Shown here: positions 24,702 through 33,358 of the stretch, piece by piece
Position numbering within the stretch: position 1 is the first letter of the stretch
How the letters are laid out: each line of letters opens with the position of its first letter
NCBI GenBank assembly: GCA_964523405.1
Contig: CAZGAQ010000034.1
Coordinates: 1-59,325 of the forward strand
Reading direction: 5' to 3'
DNA: 59,325 nucleotides
Source of the DNA: CAZGAQ01 sp964523405
Lineage (GTDB): Bacteria; Planctomycetota; Phycisphaerae; UBA1845; Fen-1342
Notes under the pieces: generated by a model
Database searches by the model: none
What the model saw: only the letters and a program-made list of their open reading frames with translations
What the model was told of the DNA's origin: nothing
Translations under genes and position numbers: made by a program

Positions 24702-25901
24702 GTGGCGGAGGCGATGAGCTGGCAGCGGCGCGGGCTGGGCCCCTGGCGCCGGCACATCCTGCCGGTTGTGATCTGGCTGGGGGCGAGCGCTGCGGCTGGG
24801 CTGTTGTTGATGCGGCGGTCGGGTACGTCGGAGCAGATGGGAATTGCCATGCCCGAACAACGGGCGCTGGCGGCGCTGACCGACGGCCGGATTCGTCTGC
24901 TTCCGGTGGAGGTGTTTGCTGCCGTGAAAGCCGGCCAGACGCTGGCGGTGCTGGAAGACGAACGGATTCAGGCGGCGCTCGCGACCGCGACGGCGGAGGC
25001 GGTGCGGCTGAAATCGGAGGTTGCGGCGGCGGACGATCGGCTACGGAACGAGGCTGCGGTCCGGCAAGCGGACTACAGCGCGCAGGCGCGGCGCTATGCG
25101 GTGGATGTCGAGAACGAGCGTCTGCGGGAAGTGGAACTGCAGGTCCTGCTGCAGGGCGAGGTTGTGCGCCTGGAGTATCTGCGTCTGCAGCGCGAGCTTT
25201 ACGCCAATCTGCATGCGCAGGCGGCGGTATCCGATCTCAAGTTCCAGTCTGCGGACGCTGATTTTTCCGCCCTGGAAAAAACCGTCAGCGAGCGACAGCG
25301 CGCGCTGGCGCAAGTCCGGCTGGACCTGGCGGCGGCGCAGCAGCGCCGGGAGGAGTTTTCTCGCGAGCATGTGGCGTCACCGGCCCTGGACCAAGCGCTG
25401 GCGCCCTTGCGGGACGCGATCACCGTGCAGGAGCGGCGGATCGACGAACTGGCGACGACTAGTGCGCTGCTGGTGCTCAAGGCGCCGCTGGATGGCCAGG
25501 TCAGTCAGGTGCTGCATGGCGTCGGCGAGACGGTCCGGGCCGGTGAACCGATCGCCACGATCGTAGCCACGCGGCCGGTCGCCGTCGTGATTTACGCGAG
25601 CCCCGCACAACTGGTGCAGTTTGCGCCCGGCACGCCGGTCCGGCTGGAGTTGCTGCGAACGGGCTGGAGTCGCCCGGTGACGCGCTCGTATGTGCAGGCG
25701 GTGGGCCCGGCGGCGGAGCCGGTGCCGGTCCGCCTGCTGCGCAATCCCGCCATCCCCGAGTGGGGCTGGCCGGTTCGGATCGTGGTGCCCGTGGGTGCGG
25801 ACCTGCTGTGCGGTGAGCTGATTGGCGTGGTGGCCGAAGGTCCAGGCCGCTCAGGCGGCGCCGGCGTTGCGCCGGTACCGAACACGGGTGGCGCGCCATG
25901 A
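24702..25901 (+). CDS. HlyD/membrane-fusion-type periplasmic adaptor
   Basis: 399 residues from a GTG with GGAGG 7 bases upstream; an ATG at 24714 is the alternative but its site is too close. A single N-terminal helix ('ILPVVIWLGASAAAGLLLM') anchors it in the inner membrane. A split biotinyl-lipoyl domain brackets a long coiled coil: the first half is near 'VFAAVKAGQTLAVLEDERI' and the second near 'LKAPLDGQVSQVLHGVGETV'. Between them about 150 residues form an alpha-helical hairpin. Beta-barrel strands follow ('VVIYASPAQLVQFAPGTPV'). Such adaptors join an inner-membrane transporter to an outer-membrane channel. The channel is the next gene, overlapping by 4 bases (ATGA), but no ABC, MFS or RND pump is encoded in the operon. 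Confidence 0.88.
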   Translation: MAEAMSWQRRGLGPWRRHILPVVIWLGASAAAGLLLMRRSGTSEQMGIAMPEQRALAALTDGRIRLLPVEVFAAVKAGQTLAVLEDERIQAALATATAEAVRLKSEVAAADDRLRNEAAVRQADYSAQARRYAVDVENERLREVELQVLLQGEVVRLEYLRLQRELYANLHAQAAVSDLKFQSADADFSALEKTVSERQRALAQVRLDLAAAQQRREEFSREHVASPALDQALAPLRDAITVQERRIDELATTSALLVLKAPLDGQVSQVLHGVGETVRAGEPIATIVATRPVAVVIYASPAQLVQFAPGTPVRLELLRTGWSRPVTRSYVQAVGPAAEPVPVRLLRNPAIPEWGWPVRIVVPVGADLLCGELIGVVAEGPGRSGGAGVAPVPNTGGAP

Positions 25902-27511
25902 GAAACAAGCGGCCTACATCCGGAGCCGCGCGGTGCACGGTACGGGTGCTCGCCGGAGTGCTGACGGCGCTGAGCGCCGGCGGTTGCACCGTGGGCCCGA
26001 ATTACCAGACCCCGCAGGTCGACGTTCCGGCGCGTTGGAGCGCGGCCGCGGCGCCCGGGACACTGCCGGCTGCACTGGACCCGTGGTGGACGGCGTTTGG
26101 CGACCCGGAGCTTACGCGGCTCATGGACCAGGCTGTCGCGGCCAATCTCGACGTGCAGATGGCCCGCGCGCGGGTGCGGGAAGCGCGCGCGCGACGGGCG
26201 GCCGCCGCGGCAGAGTTCTGGCCGCAGGCTGGATTCCAAGGCGGCTACCAATACCTGAATCGGAGCTCCAACCGGCGGCCGGCGGGCGCGGCAGACTCGG
26301 CCGCCCGTCAATTGCGCGAGCGTGTCGTGTCCGCGACCGTGCAGGAACTGACGGACGATCCATTCTCCGCGCAGGACGTGGTCCGCGAGGTGGCCACGGA
26401 TACCGTGACGGATGCCCTGACCCGCGACGAGTCCACCGGTCGCGGGTTGCGCACGCAGAACCTCTTCGAGGTGGGCTTCGACGCGAGCTGGGAAGTGGAC
26501 GTATTCGGCGGCCTGCGGCGTAACGCGGAGGCGGCCACCGCGGCTGCGGACGCGGCTGAGGAGGAATTGCACGAAGTCCTGCTCACCCTGCTGTTCGAGG
26601 TGGCGCGCAACTATATTGACGCGTTGGGTTTTGCGCAGCGCGCCACGGTGGCCCGTCAGACTATCGTGTCGCTGGAGGCCACGGTGCGGCTCACGCAGGC
26701 GCGGTACGAGGGTGGGCTGGCCAGCGGGCTGGATGTCGCGCAGGCGCAAGCGGAACTGGCGTCGACCCGGGCCGAGCTCGCCCTGCATGAAGCCGCGTTC
26801 CGCCAGGCGGTGCACCAACTGAGCGTCCTCTTGGGGCGGTTTCCGGATGAGGCGCTGGCGCAGACGTTCGAGCGCACACCGCTGCCGGCGCCACCACCGG
26901 AGATCCCGTTGGGCTTGCCGTCTGATCTGTTGCGCCGGCGCCCTGACATTCGCCGCCACGAGCGTGAGCTGGCGGCGGCAACCGCGCGGATTGGGGCTGC
27001 CGAGGCGGACTTCTTCCCGCGATTCTCCCTGACCGGGTCGTTCGGTTCGGAGAGCACGGACGTCCGGCATGGGCTGGACCGGCGCAGCTTGCTGTGGTCG
27101 GTAGGTCCCGCGGTCAGTTGGCCGATCCTGGAATTCGGGCGCTTGTCGGCAAAAGTCGAGGAACAGGAGGCGCTGGAGGCGGAAGCGCTGGCCGGGTATC
27201 GGCGGGTCGTACTGCAGGCGGTCCGGGAAGTGGAAGACGCGCTGGTCGCGTTTGGGAGCGAGCGCACGCGGCACGAGCAACTGACGGCGGCGGTGGGGGC
27301 CAACCAACGGGCGGTGGAGCTCGCGACACTCCAGTACCAGGAGGGGGTGTCCGACTTTCTGGATGTACTCGACTCCCAGCGCTCGCTCCGTCTGGCTGAG
27401 GACCAGCTGGTTCAGAGCCGCACGGCGCTCGCGCTGCACGCCATCGGCGTCTTCAAGACGCTGGGGGGCGGGTGGAACTGCTATGTGGGTGCGGGTGACC
27501 AAGTGCGCTGA
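25898..27511 (+). CDS. NodT/TolC-family outer-membrane channel lipoprotein
   Basis: 537 residues, start overlapping the adaptor stop (ATGA). The lipoprotein signal 'LTALSAGGC' is followed by 'TVGPNYQTPQVDVPARW', the standard opening of NodT-type RND outer-membrane factors. Two outer-membrane-efflux domains follow, with the usual landmarks: 'PWWTAFGDPELTRLMDQAV', 'ANLDVQMARARVREARA', 'SWEVDVFGGLRRNAEAA', 'LPSDLLRRRPDIRRHERELA' and 'YQEGVSDFLDVLDSQRSL'. A segment of roughly 70 residues after the first beta-strand region (about 120-185) is longer than in typical NodT proteins and contains 'SAQDVVREVATDTVTDALTR'. It should trimerise into an outer-membrane tunnel docked on the preceding adaptor. 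Confidence 0.93.
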   Translation: MRNKRPTSGAARCTVRVLAGVLTALSAGGCTVGPNYQTPQVDVPARWSAAAAPGTLPAALDPWWTAFGDPELTRLMDQAVAANLDVQMARARVREARARRAAAAAEFWPQAGFQGGYQYLNRSSNRRPAGAADSAARQLRERVVSATVQELTDDPFSAQDVVREVATDTVTDALTRDESTGRGLRTQNLFEVGFDASWEVDVFGGLRRNAEAATAAADAAEEELHEVLLTLLFEVARNYIDALGFAQRATVARQTIVSLEATVRLTQARYEGGLASGLDVAQAQAELASTRAELALHEAAFRQAVHQLSVLLGRFPDEALAQTFERTPLPAPPPEIPLGLPSDLLRRRPDIRRHERELAAATARIGAAEADFFPRFSLTGSFGSESTDVRHGLDRRSLLWSVGPAVSWPILEFGRLSAKVEEQEALEAEALAGYRRVVLQAVREVEDALVAFGSERTRHEQLTAAVGANQRAVELATLQYQEGVSDFLDVLDSQRSLRLAEDQLVQSRTALALHAIGVFKTLGGGWNCYVGAGDQVR

Positions 27512-27537
27512 CGAGGGGACTTTGGAGGAGACGACCG

Positions 27538-28089
27538 ATGAAATGGAGAGGCAACTGCCGAGCGCGAACGGGCGGACTGGTGGTGCTCCTGCTGGTGGGA
27601 AGCGTCGGCCTGACGGGCTGCGGCGGCATCGATCCGACTGCATCCACCGCCAATCTGTACATCAACGAGATTCTGGCTCAGAACGACACCGTCTTAGCAG
27701 ATACGGAAGGCAACGGCGGGTACCCCGACTGGATTGAGCTTTACAGTGCCGGCGCTACCGCGGTCGATCTGTCCGGCATGTATCTGACGGACGACTTCAC
27801 CAACCCGACGAAATGGCGCATTCCAGACGGCGTGAGCATCGCAGCCCACGGATATGTGCTGTTTTGGGCAGATAACGACACCGATCAGGGGAAGATGCAC
27901 ACTAACTTCGCGCTCAGCACGGCCGGCGAGCAGATCGGGCTCTTCGACACGGCGGAGCGGGATTACGCGAAGATCGACGCCGTCACGTTCGGCGTCCAGA
28001 CGGCCGACGTGTCCTACGGCCGCACGACCGACGGCGCCGCAACCTGGCGCAAGTTCGTACAGCCCACACCGGGAGATGCCAACCAGTAG
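27538..28089 (+). CDS. Lamin-tail-domain (LTD) lipoprotein
   Basis: 183 residues, 26 bases after the channel gene, with GGAGGAGACG upstream. Lipoprotein signal 'LVGSVGLTGCGG' (Cys28), then essentially a single LTD: 'LYINEILAQND', 'DWIELYSAGATAVDLSGMYL', 'WRIPDGVSIAAHGYVLFWAD', 'FALSTAGEQIGLFD'. LTDs are immunoglobulin-like beta-sandwiches that in bacteria occur on exported proteins, often with CotH or nucleases. Here the domain stands alone on a lipid anchor. The same domain recurs in the giant proteins at 34240-38517 and 40036-48183, which suggests shared partners. Fifth gene of the VTC operon. Confidence 0.88.
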   Translation: MKWRGNCRARTGGLVVLLLVGSVGLTGCGGIDPTASTANLYINEILAQNDTVLADTEGNGGYPDWIELYSAGATAVDLSGMYLTDDFTNPTKWRIPDGVSIAAHGYVLFWADNDTDQGKMHTNFALSTAGEQIGLFDTAERDYAKIDAVTFGVQTADVSYGRTTDGAATWRKFVQPTPGDANQ

Positions 28090-28181
28090 CTGAGGATGTC
28101 GCTGGCATCGCCGCGCTGCCGGGCAGTGCGATGGTGCGGCCTGTGTTAATGGCCGGAGCGATTCGGCCCGGGAGTACCTCT

Positions 28182-29975
28182 ATGAGTTCGAGAAGACCGC
28201 TGTGCTTGATTGCTGAAATCGTTGTGTTCGCGGCCGCGCTCGCCTGCAACTCTACGCTCGACGAGCTCTCGGGTGACGGGAGCAGCACGACGGCGACGAC
28301 GACCGCCGGTGGCAACGGCGCGACCGCGGCGAGCACCGAGGCGGAGAACAGCGGGACCCATGACAAGGCCGATGACTATGTGTGGGACGCCGCAGATGTG
28401 GTGGACATCCTGCTGAGCGGAGATGCCATCGCCGTCCGCGGCGCCGGCGCGAACGTCACGGATAGCACGGTGACCATTACCACGGCGGGCACGTATCGTC
28501 TGAGTGGCACACTGGCAGATGGGCAGATCGTGGTGACCGCGGGCAACGACGACCGCGTCCGGCTCATCTTGAATGGCGCCGATCTGCGCAGCACGACGTC
28601 AGCGCCCGTGTACGTGGCGAACGCCGGCAAGCTGATCCTCTACCTGGCACCCGCCACGGTCAACTATGTTCGCGACGGGACGTCGTATGCCAGTGCCGAT
28701 ACAGACACAGATACGGACGGACCCAACGCAGCCGTATTCAGCACGTGTGAGCTTACGATCTTCGGAGAGGGCACACTCACGGTGCAGGGGAACTGCCGCG
28801 ACGGCATCGCGAGCAAGGACGGGCTGATCGTGGCGGGCGGCACGGTCACCGTGCAGGCCGTCGACGACGGTATCCGGGGTAAGGACTATCTGGTTGTGAA
28901 GGACGGCCGAATCACGGTGACGGCCGGCGGGGACGGCCTGAAGTCCGACAATGACACCGATGCGACCAAGGGCTATATCGCCCTCGCGGCGGGCGTTCTT
29001 AATGTGACGGCGGGGGGCGACGCGATCGTGGCCCAGACGGATGTGATCGTCAGCGGTGGCCAACTCACGCTGCGATCGGGCGGCGGGAGTGGCCGGACGG
29101 TGGCGGCCAGCGCCTCGGCCAAAGGGCTCAAGGGCCTGGTCGAGGTCGTGGTGGAAGGCGGTACCCTGCAGGTCGATTCCGCGGATGACGCGGTGCATTC
29201 CAACGGCAGCATTACGATTAACGGGGGTACGTGTGTCCTGGCGTCAGCCGATGACGCCATCCATGCCGACACCGCCGTGGTCATCAACGGGGGCTCGATC
29301 TCGGTGAGCGCGAGCTATGAAGGGATCGAGAGCGGCTCGGCCATCACGGTCAATGCGGGCGAGATTCACATCACAGCCAGCGATGATGGCGTCAACATCA
29401 GCGGCGGCGTGGACGGCTCGGCGATGGCGGGGCCAGGCGGGCCGGGCGGTGTGGTGGCGACGGGCAACGGCTACCTGTCGCTTAACGGCGGGCGCCTCGT
29501 CATTGACGCGGTCGGGGATGGGATCGATGTGAATGGGCGGGTCGCGATGACCGGGGGTGAAGTCATCGTGTACGGTCCGACGAACAACGCCAACGGCGCG
29601 CTGGATCATGGGTCGTTCACCGTCACGGACGGGTTCCTGCTGGCGATTGGCAGTGCCGGCATGGCGCAGGCCCCCGGAACCGCTTCCACCCAGTACTCGA
29701 TGATGATCAACCTGAAGTCTGTGCAGGCGGCCGGAACGCTCGTGCACCTGCAGACTCAACAGGGTACGGAGGTTCTCACGTGCGCTCCGGCGAACGCGTA
29801 TCAGTCAATCGTGCTGTCCTCCCCGGCGCTCACCGCGGGGGCTACGTATGACGTGTATCTCGGAGGACGGGCGACCGGTACGGCTACGGACGGTGTGTAC
29901 CAGGGCGGCACCTACACGGCCGGGACCAAATACGGCAGTGTGACGCTCACGAATGTGACAACGACCATGAGGTGA
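28182..29975 (+). CDS. Cthe_2159-type carbohydrate-binding beta-helix protein
   Basis: 597 residues from the ATG at 28182 (GGGAG about 8 bases upstream). The N-terminus is an export signal with a possible but imperfect lipobox ('FAAALAC', Cys22). A Ser/Thr/Gly linker follows. The main body is the Cthe_2159-type right-handed beta-helix, with rungs such as 'GEGTLTVQGNCRDGIASKDG', 'GGTVTVQAVDDGIRGKDY', 'DGRITVTAGGDGLKSDND' and 'VQVDSADDAVHSNGSITING'-like units. These put Asp/Asn-rich turns on one edge, as in calcium-dependent polysaccharide-binding helices. The founding member was reported to bind polysaccharide. Last gene of the VTC operon, 92 bases after the LTD lipoprotein; a hairpin follows the stop. 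Confidence 0.85.
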   Translation: MSSRRPLCLIAEIVVFAAALACNSTLDELSGDGSSTTATTTAGGNGATAASTEAENSGTHDKADDYVWDAADVVDILLSGDAIAVRGAGANVTDSTVTITTAGTYRLSGTLADGQIVVTAGNDDRVRLILNGADLRSTTSAPVYVANAGKLILYLAPATVNYVRDGTSYASADTDTDTDGPNAAVFSTCELTIFGEGTLTVQGNCRDGIASKDGLIVAGGTVTVQAVDDGIRGKDYLVVKDGRITVTAGGDGLKSDNDTDATKGYIALAAGVLNVTAGGDAIVAQTDVIVSGGQLTLRSGGGSGRTVAASASAKGLKGLVEVVVEGGTLQVDSADDAVHSNGSITINGGTCVLASADDAIHADTAVVINGGSISVSASYEGIESGSAITVNAGEIHITASDDGVNISGGVDGSAMAGPGGPGGVVATGNGYLSLNGGRLVIDAVGDGIDVNGRVAMTGGEVIVYGPTNNANGALDHGSFTVTDGFLLAIGSAGMAQAPGTASTQYSMMINLKSVQAAGTLVHLQTQQGTEVLTCAPANAYQSIVLSSPALTAGATYDVYLGGRATGTATDGVYQGGTYTAGTKYGSVTLTNVTTTMR

Positions 29976-29990
29976 CGCGTACACGGCCGA

Positions 29991-30028
29991 GCCTCCGAGC
30001 GCAGGGGCGTGCCCTGCGGAGCGGAGGC
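29991..30028. terminator. Imperfect hairpin between convergent genes
   Basis: GCCTCCGAGCGCAGGG (29991-30006) pairs imperfectly with CCCTGCGGAGCGGAGGC (30012-30028) around a 5-base loop. No T tract follows. Its place between two convergent stops (29975 and 30062) supports a terminator role. Confidence 0.45.
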
Positions 30029-30061
30029 CGGCGACGGCTTGCGGGAGGCGAACCGGTCGTA

Positions 30062-32763
30062 TCAGCGGGCCCGCAGCGTCCGCCCCCGCCGCGCGGCGAC
30101 GAGGCCCAGGAGGATGCAGGGCAGGGCCTCGGCGAAGCCGAGTCCGCACGCATTCACGGGCTTCGTGAGCAGCGTCTCACTCTTGCAGTCGCCGCGCTGG
30201 ACGCAGTCGCAGCCCGCCGTGTCCACGACATTGCCGGTGTTCGTGCCGGGGCAGACGTCGTCGTAGTCACTCACGCCATCATCGTCGGCGTCGCTCTGCG
30301 CGCACAGTTCGTCGTCGGAGGGGTCGTCGTCGACGATCAAGATGTACGGATCCTGGCTCGGGTCATAGTCGACCGTATTCGTGACAACGTTCGTCATTTC
30401 CTGAGGCTTAGTCAGACAGCCCACGGCGTTCACCGGATCGCCGGCCGGCGTGTCCGGGCACTCGTCAAAGCAATTACTCACGCCATCTTGGTCATCGTCC
30501 AACTGGTCGCATGAGCAGCCAGCGGAATCGACCGGTGCCTCTTCCGGCGTGTCCGGACAAAGGTCGTCGCAGTCCGCCACACCGTCATCGTCCGTATCTA
30601 CGCTGCTGCACGAACAACCATTGGCGTTCACGCATTGGCCCGACGGGCTCTCCGGGCACTGATCGTCGCAGTTGTTGATCCCGTCCTGGTCGTCGTCCAG
30701 TTGACTGCAGGAGCAGCCGCTGGTGTTCGCGTCTTCACTGGATGGCGTGCTGGGACACCGGTCGTTGCAGTTGTTGACGCCGTCCTGGTCGTCATCGAGC
30801 TGATTGCAGGGGCAGCCATTGGCGTTGACGCTCTGACCGGAAGGCGTGTTGGGACACTGGTCGTTGCAGTTGTTGACGCCGTCCTGGTCGCTGTCGAGCT
30901 GGCTGCACGAGCAGCCGTTGGCGTTGACGCTCTGGCCCGATGGCGTATTAGGGCACTGGTCGTAGCAGTTGTTGACGCCGTCCTGGTCGCTGTCGAGCTG
31001 GCTGCACGAGCAGCCGTTGGCGTTGACGCTCTGGCCCGATGGCGTATTAGGGCACTGGTCGTAGCAGTTGTTGACGCCGTCCTGGTCGCTGTCGAGCTGG
31101 CTGCAAGAGCAGCCGTTGGCATTCACACTCTGGCCAGAAGGCGTGCTGGGACACTGGTCGTTGCAGTTGTTGACGCCGTCCTGGTCGCTGTCGAGCTGGC
31201 TGCAAGAGCAGCCGTTGGCATTCACACTCTGGCCAGAAGGCGTGCTGGGACACTGGTCGTTGCAGTTGTTGACGCCGTCCTGATCGCTATCGAGCTGGCT
31301 GCAAGAGCAGCCGCTCGCGTTTACACTCTGGCCGGAAGGCGTGTTGGGACACTGGTCGTTGCAGTTGTTGACGCCGTCCTGATCGCTATCGAGCTGGTTG
31401 CACGAGCAGCCGTTGGCGTTCACGCTCTGGCCGGACGGCGTGCTGGGACACTGGTCGTTGCAGTTGTTGACGCCGTCCTGATCGCTATCGANNNNNNNNN
31501 NNNNNNNNNNNNNNNNNNNNNNNNNNNNNNNNNNNNNNNNNNNNNNNNNNNNNNNNNNNNNNNNNNNNNNNNNNNNNNNNNNNNNNNNNNNGGCGTGCTG
31601 GGACACTGGTCGTTGCAGTTGTTGACGCCGTCCTGATCGCTATCGAGCTGGCTGCAAGAGCAGCCGCTCGCGTTCACACTCTGGCCGGACGGCGTCTCCG
31701 GGCACAGATCATCGCAGTTGGGGACGCCGTCGCCGTCATCATCGACGTTGTACGTGGCGCTGAGTCGGCAGGGGAACTGCGTGAACATGAACAAGCTGGA
31801 CGCGCCGCCGCCATCAATCGTAAGGAAGGCCTTGCGGTGCCCCTGAGCGCAGTCGTCGTTGGAGACGACGGCGAATCCTTCCATATTGCCGGCGCCGATG
31901 GGGTCGAACATGACGACCTGGTGCAGCCGGCGCTCGCCGCCGACGAGCGTAGATGCCAGGGTCACGACCTCGACCTTGTTCAGGTCTGCACCGTGGAAGA
32001 TGTGGAGCAGGCCTTCGGACCGGTCGAAGGCGAGATCGCAGCTTTCGGAGTACCCCGTCGTGTAGGCCCCAACGAACGTGAAAGAATTGTTCGTAGGATT
32101 CAGATCGAAGGCGTAGAGGCGCCCGCCGGCCTGATGGGCGACGAACATCAGGCCGCCCATCCCATTCTGGCTCGTGTACGGATTGCCGTTCTGGTCGACG
32201 AAGCCCTGTGCATGCAGAAACTCGTCGGGCACGAAGGCAATCCCCTCTGACCCCATGCCACCCGAGTAGGTCGGGACGTAGGCGCCGATGCTCCAGACGC
32301 GCGTGATATCGTTCGTGCCGTAGACGGACACATCGCAGGCTTCGATCTTGTCCTCGCCCTCGATCATCAGGTATACGAGATTCTCCGAGTAATTCGCGAC
32401 CGTGATGCCTTCCAGGTCACCGAAGCCCGTCCATTCACCGCGATTACCGGCCTTGGTATCGATTTCATACCCGCCACTGCCGTCCTCGCGGATGGCCCAG
32501 AACTTGGAGGCTGAACCGCCAGGGCCGTTGCGGCAGACCCACAGACGGCGCGTCTGGGGATTCCAGCAGGCACTGCTCATATCGGTATAGAAGTCGTTTG
32601 ATCCAGCCCCTTCAATACCGGTCAGATTCGTGGCCTGAGCGAGCGGCTCAGCAGGCCAGGGGACCTGCGCCACGGCCGAACCTGCGGTCGCAACGACCGC
32701 GAGCAACAGCAACGGATAGCGCGCGCTGGAGATCATACCCATCATCTTCATTCTGGCACTCAT
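30062..32763 (-). CDS. Thrombospondin type 3 repeat surface protein, interrupted by assembly gap
   Basis: Starts at the ATG at 32763 with a signal peptide ('LLLLAVVATAGSAVAQ'). The first about 320 residues look like an SdiA-regulated/esterase-like beta-propeller ('GEWTGFGDLEGITVANYSEN', 'GMGSEGIAFVPDEFL'). A thrombospondin type 3 array follows, with 33-residue units such as 'DSDQDGVNNCNDQCP' plus 'TPSGQSVNANGCSCSQL': calcium-binding DxDxDG loops with four Cys per unit. The tail is a sorting-like signal: 'NACGLGFAEALPC', a hydrophobic helix, then 'ARRGRTLRAR'. The 100-N gap lies inside the array, and the frames on its two sides differ by one base, as expected if the N count is a placeholder. 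The gene is likely intact in the organism. Convergent with the VTC operon. Confidence 0.85.
30440..31745 (-). repeat. 99-bp tandem repeat (33-residue TSP3 units)
   Basis: About a dozen visible units with a 99-bp period; the phrase GTTGTTGACGCCGTCCTG recurs at exact 99-bp steps between about 30770 and 31480. Units from about 30850 to 31690 are nearly identical at DNA level; the outer ones have diverged. The assembly gap falls among the most similar units. Confidence 0.9.
31492..31591. other. Assembly gap (100 N)
   Basis: Exactly 100 N, the usual placeholder for unknown length. If the repeat phase is kept, the missing sequence must be 44 + 99n bases, because the flanking bases lie 44 bases apart within one unit. 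44 + 99n also restores the reading frame, whereas 100 does not. Confidence 0.9.
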
Positions 32764-33358
32764 TTAGCCTGTATTCGGACTAGGGCATCCCCGTGTGGGG
32801 GGCACAGGGGTAACCCATCTTCACGCCGCAGAGTTAAGTTTGTGAATCACGGCGCGCCAACGCAAAGGCGACTAGGGCGTAGCACGCATGATCTATTTGA
32901 GCCACAGCTCCCATAGCGTGTCAAGTAGCATTGTCAGTGAAAGCAGCGCGGTATTCACGGAACCTCCGCCGACGCCAGAGAACGCAACGCGCACGGTTGG
33001 GCACACACGAATATGCGTGGTTGTGTCGACGGCGCGAGCTGTGTCGTCGTGCGATGGAGGCATGCTCGGGTGGGCAGCGCGTGCTGAGGCAATCTTGACA
33101 GTAGGCATGGTTCCCGCAATACTCAGGGTGTTCATGCTGTCGCATGCATGACATAGAGATCGGCAGTTATCCGCGACGACCTGGACCGATTGGGCCAACG
33201 GGGCCGACGACGCGCGAAAAAAAGCAGCACGTTGGTGTTGAGACCGTGCGCTGATGCGTGCGCACGGCGAAGTGGGGTTCTTTGGGGCTGACTGGGGACT
33301 GGGGATCGTGAGCGGTGACGGCGGGTCGCATCAGGCTCCGATCCTGGGAGAGCACGTC
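32764..33358. other. Divergent intergenic region
   Basis: 595 bases between the TSP3 protein and the thioredoxin-like gene. Overlapping short frames on both strands (near 32888-33198) have no recognisable domain, signal or ribosome site, and I do not call them. A promoter candidate for the plus-strand gene is listed separately. Confidence 0.4.
33095..33123 (+). promoter_or_regulatory. Sigma70-type promoter candidate for the thioredoxin-like gene
   Basis: TTGACA at 33095-33100 and AATACT at 33118-33123, 17-base spacing. Perfect -35, four of six at -10. It would give a leader of about 230 bases before the ATG at 33359. Confidence 0.4.

Noticed and set aside
25592..27643. A 683-codon minus-strand frame opposite the NodT channel gene
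   Set aside because: Composition artefact; it overlaps completely a clear outer-membrane factor gene.
30440..31745. 99-bp direct repeats considered as a CRISPR or satellite array
   Set aside because: Repeats are contiguous, keep a reading frame and encode TSP3 units. There are no unique spacers or cas genes.
32888..33198. Short overlapping frames on both strands between the TSP3 and thioredoxin-like genes
   Set aside because: No domain, signal peptide or ribosome site, and the two overlap each other almost completely.
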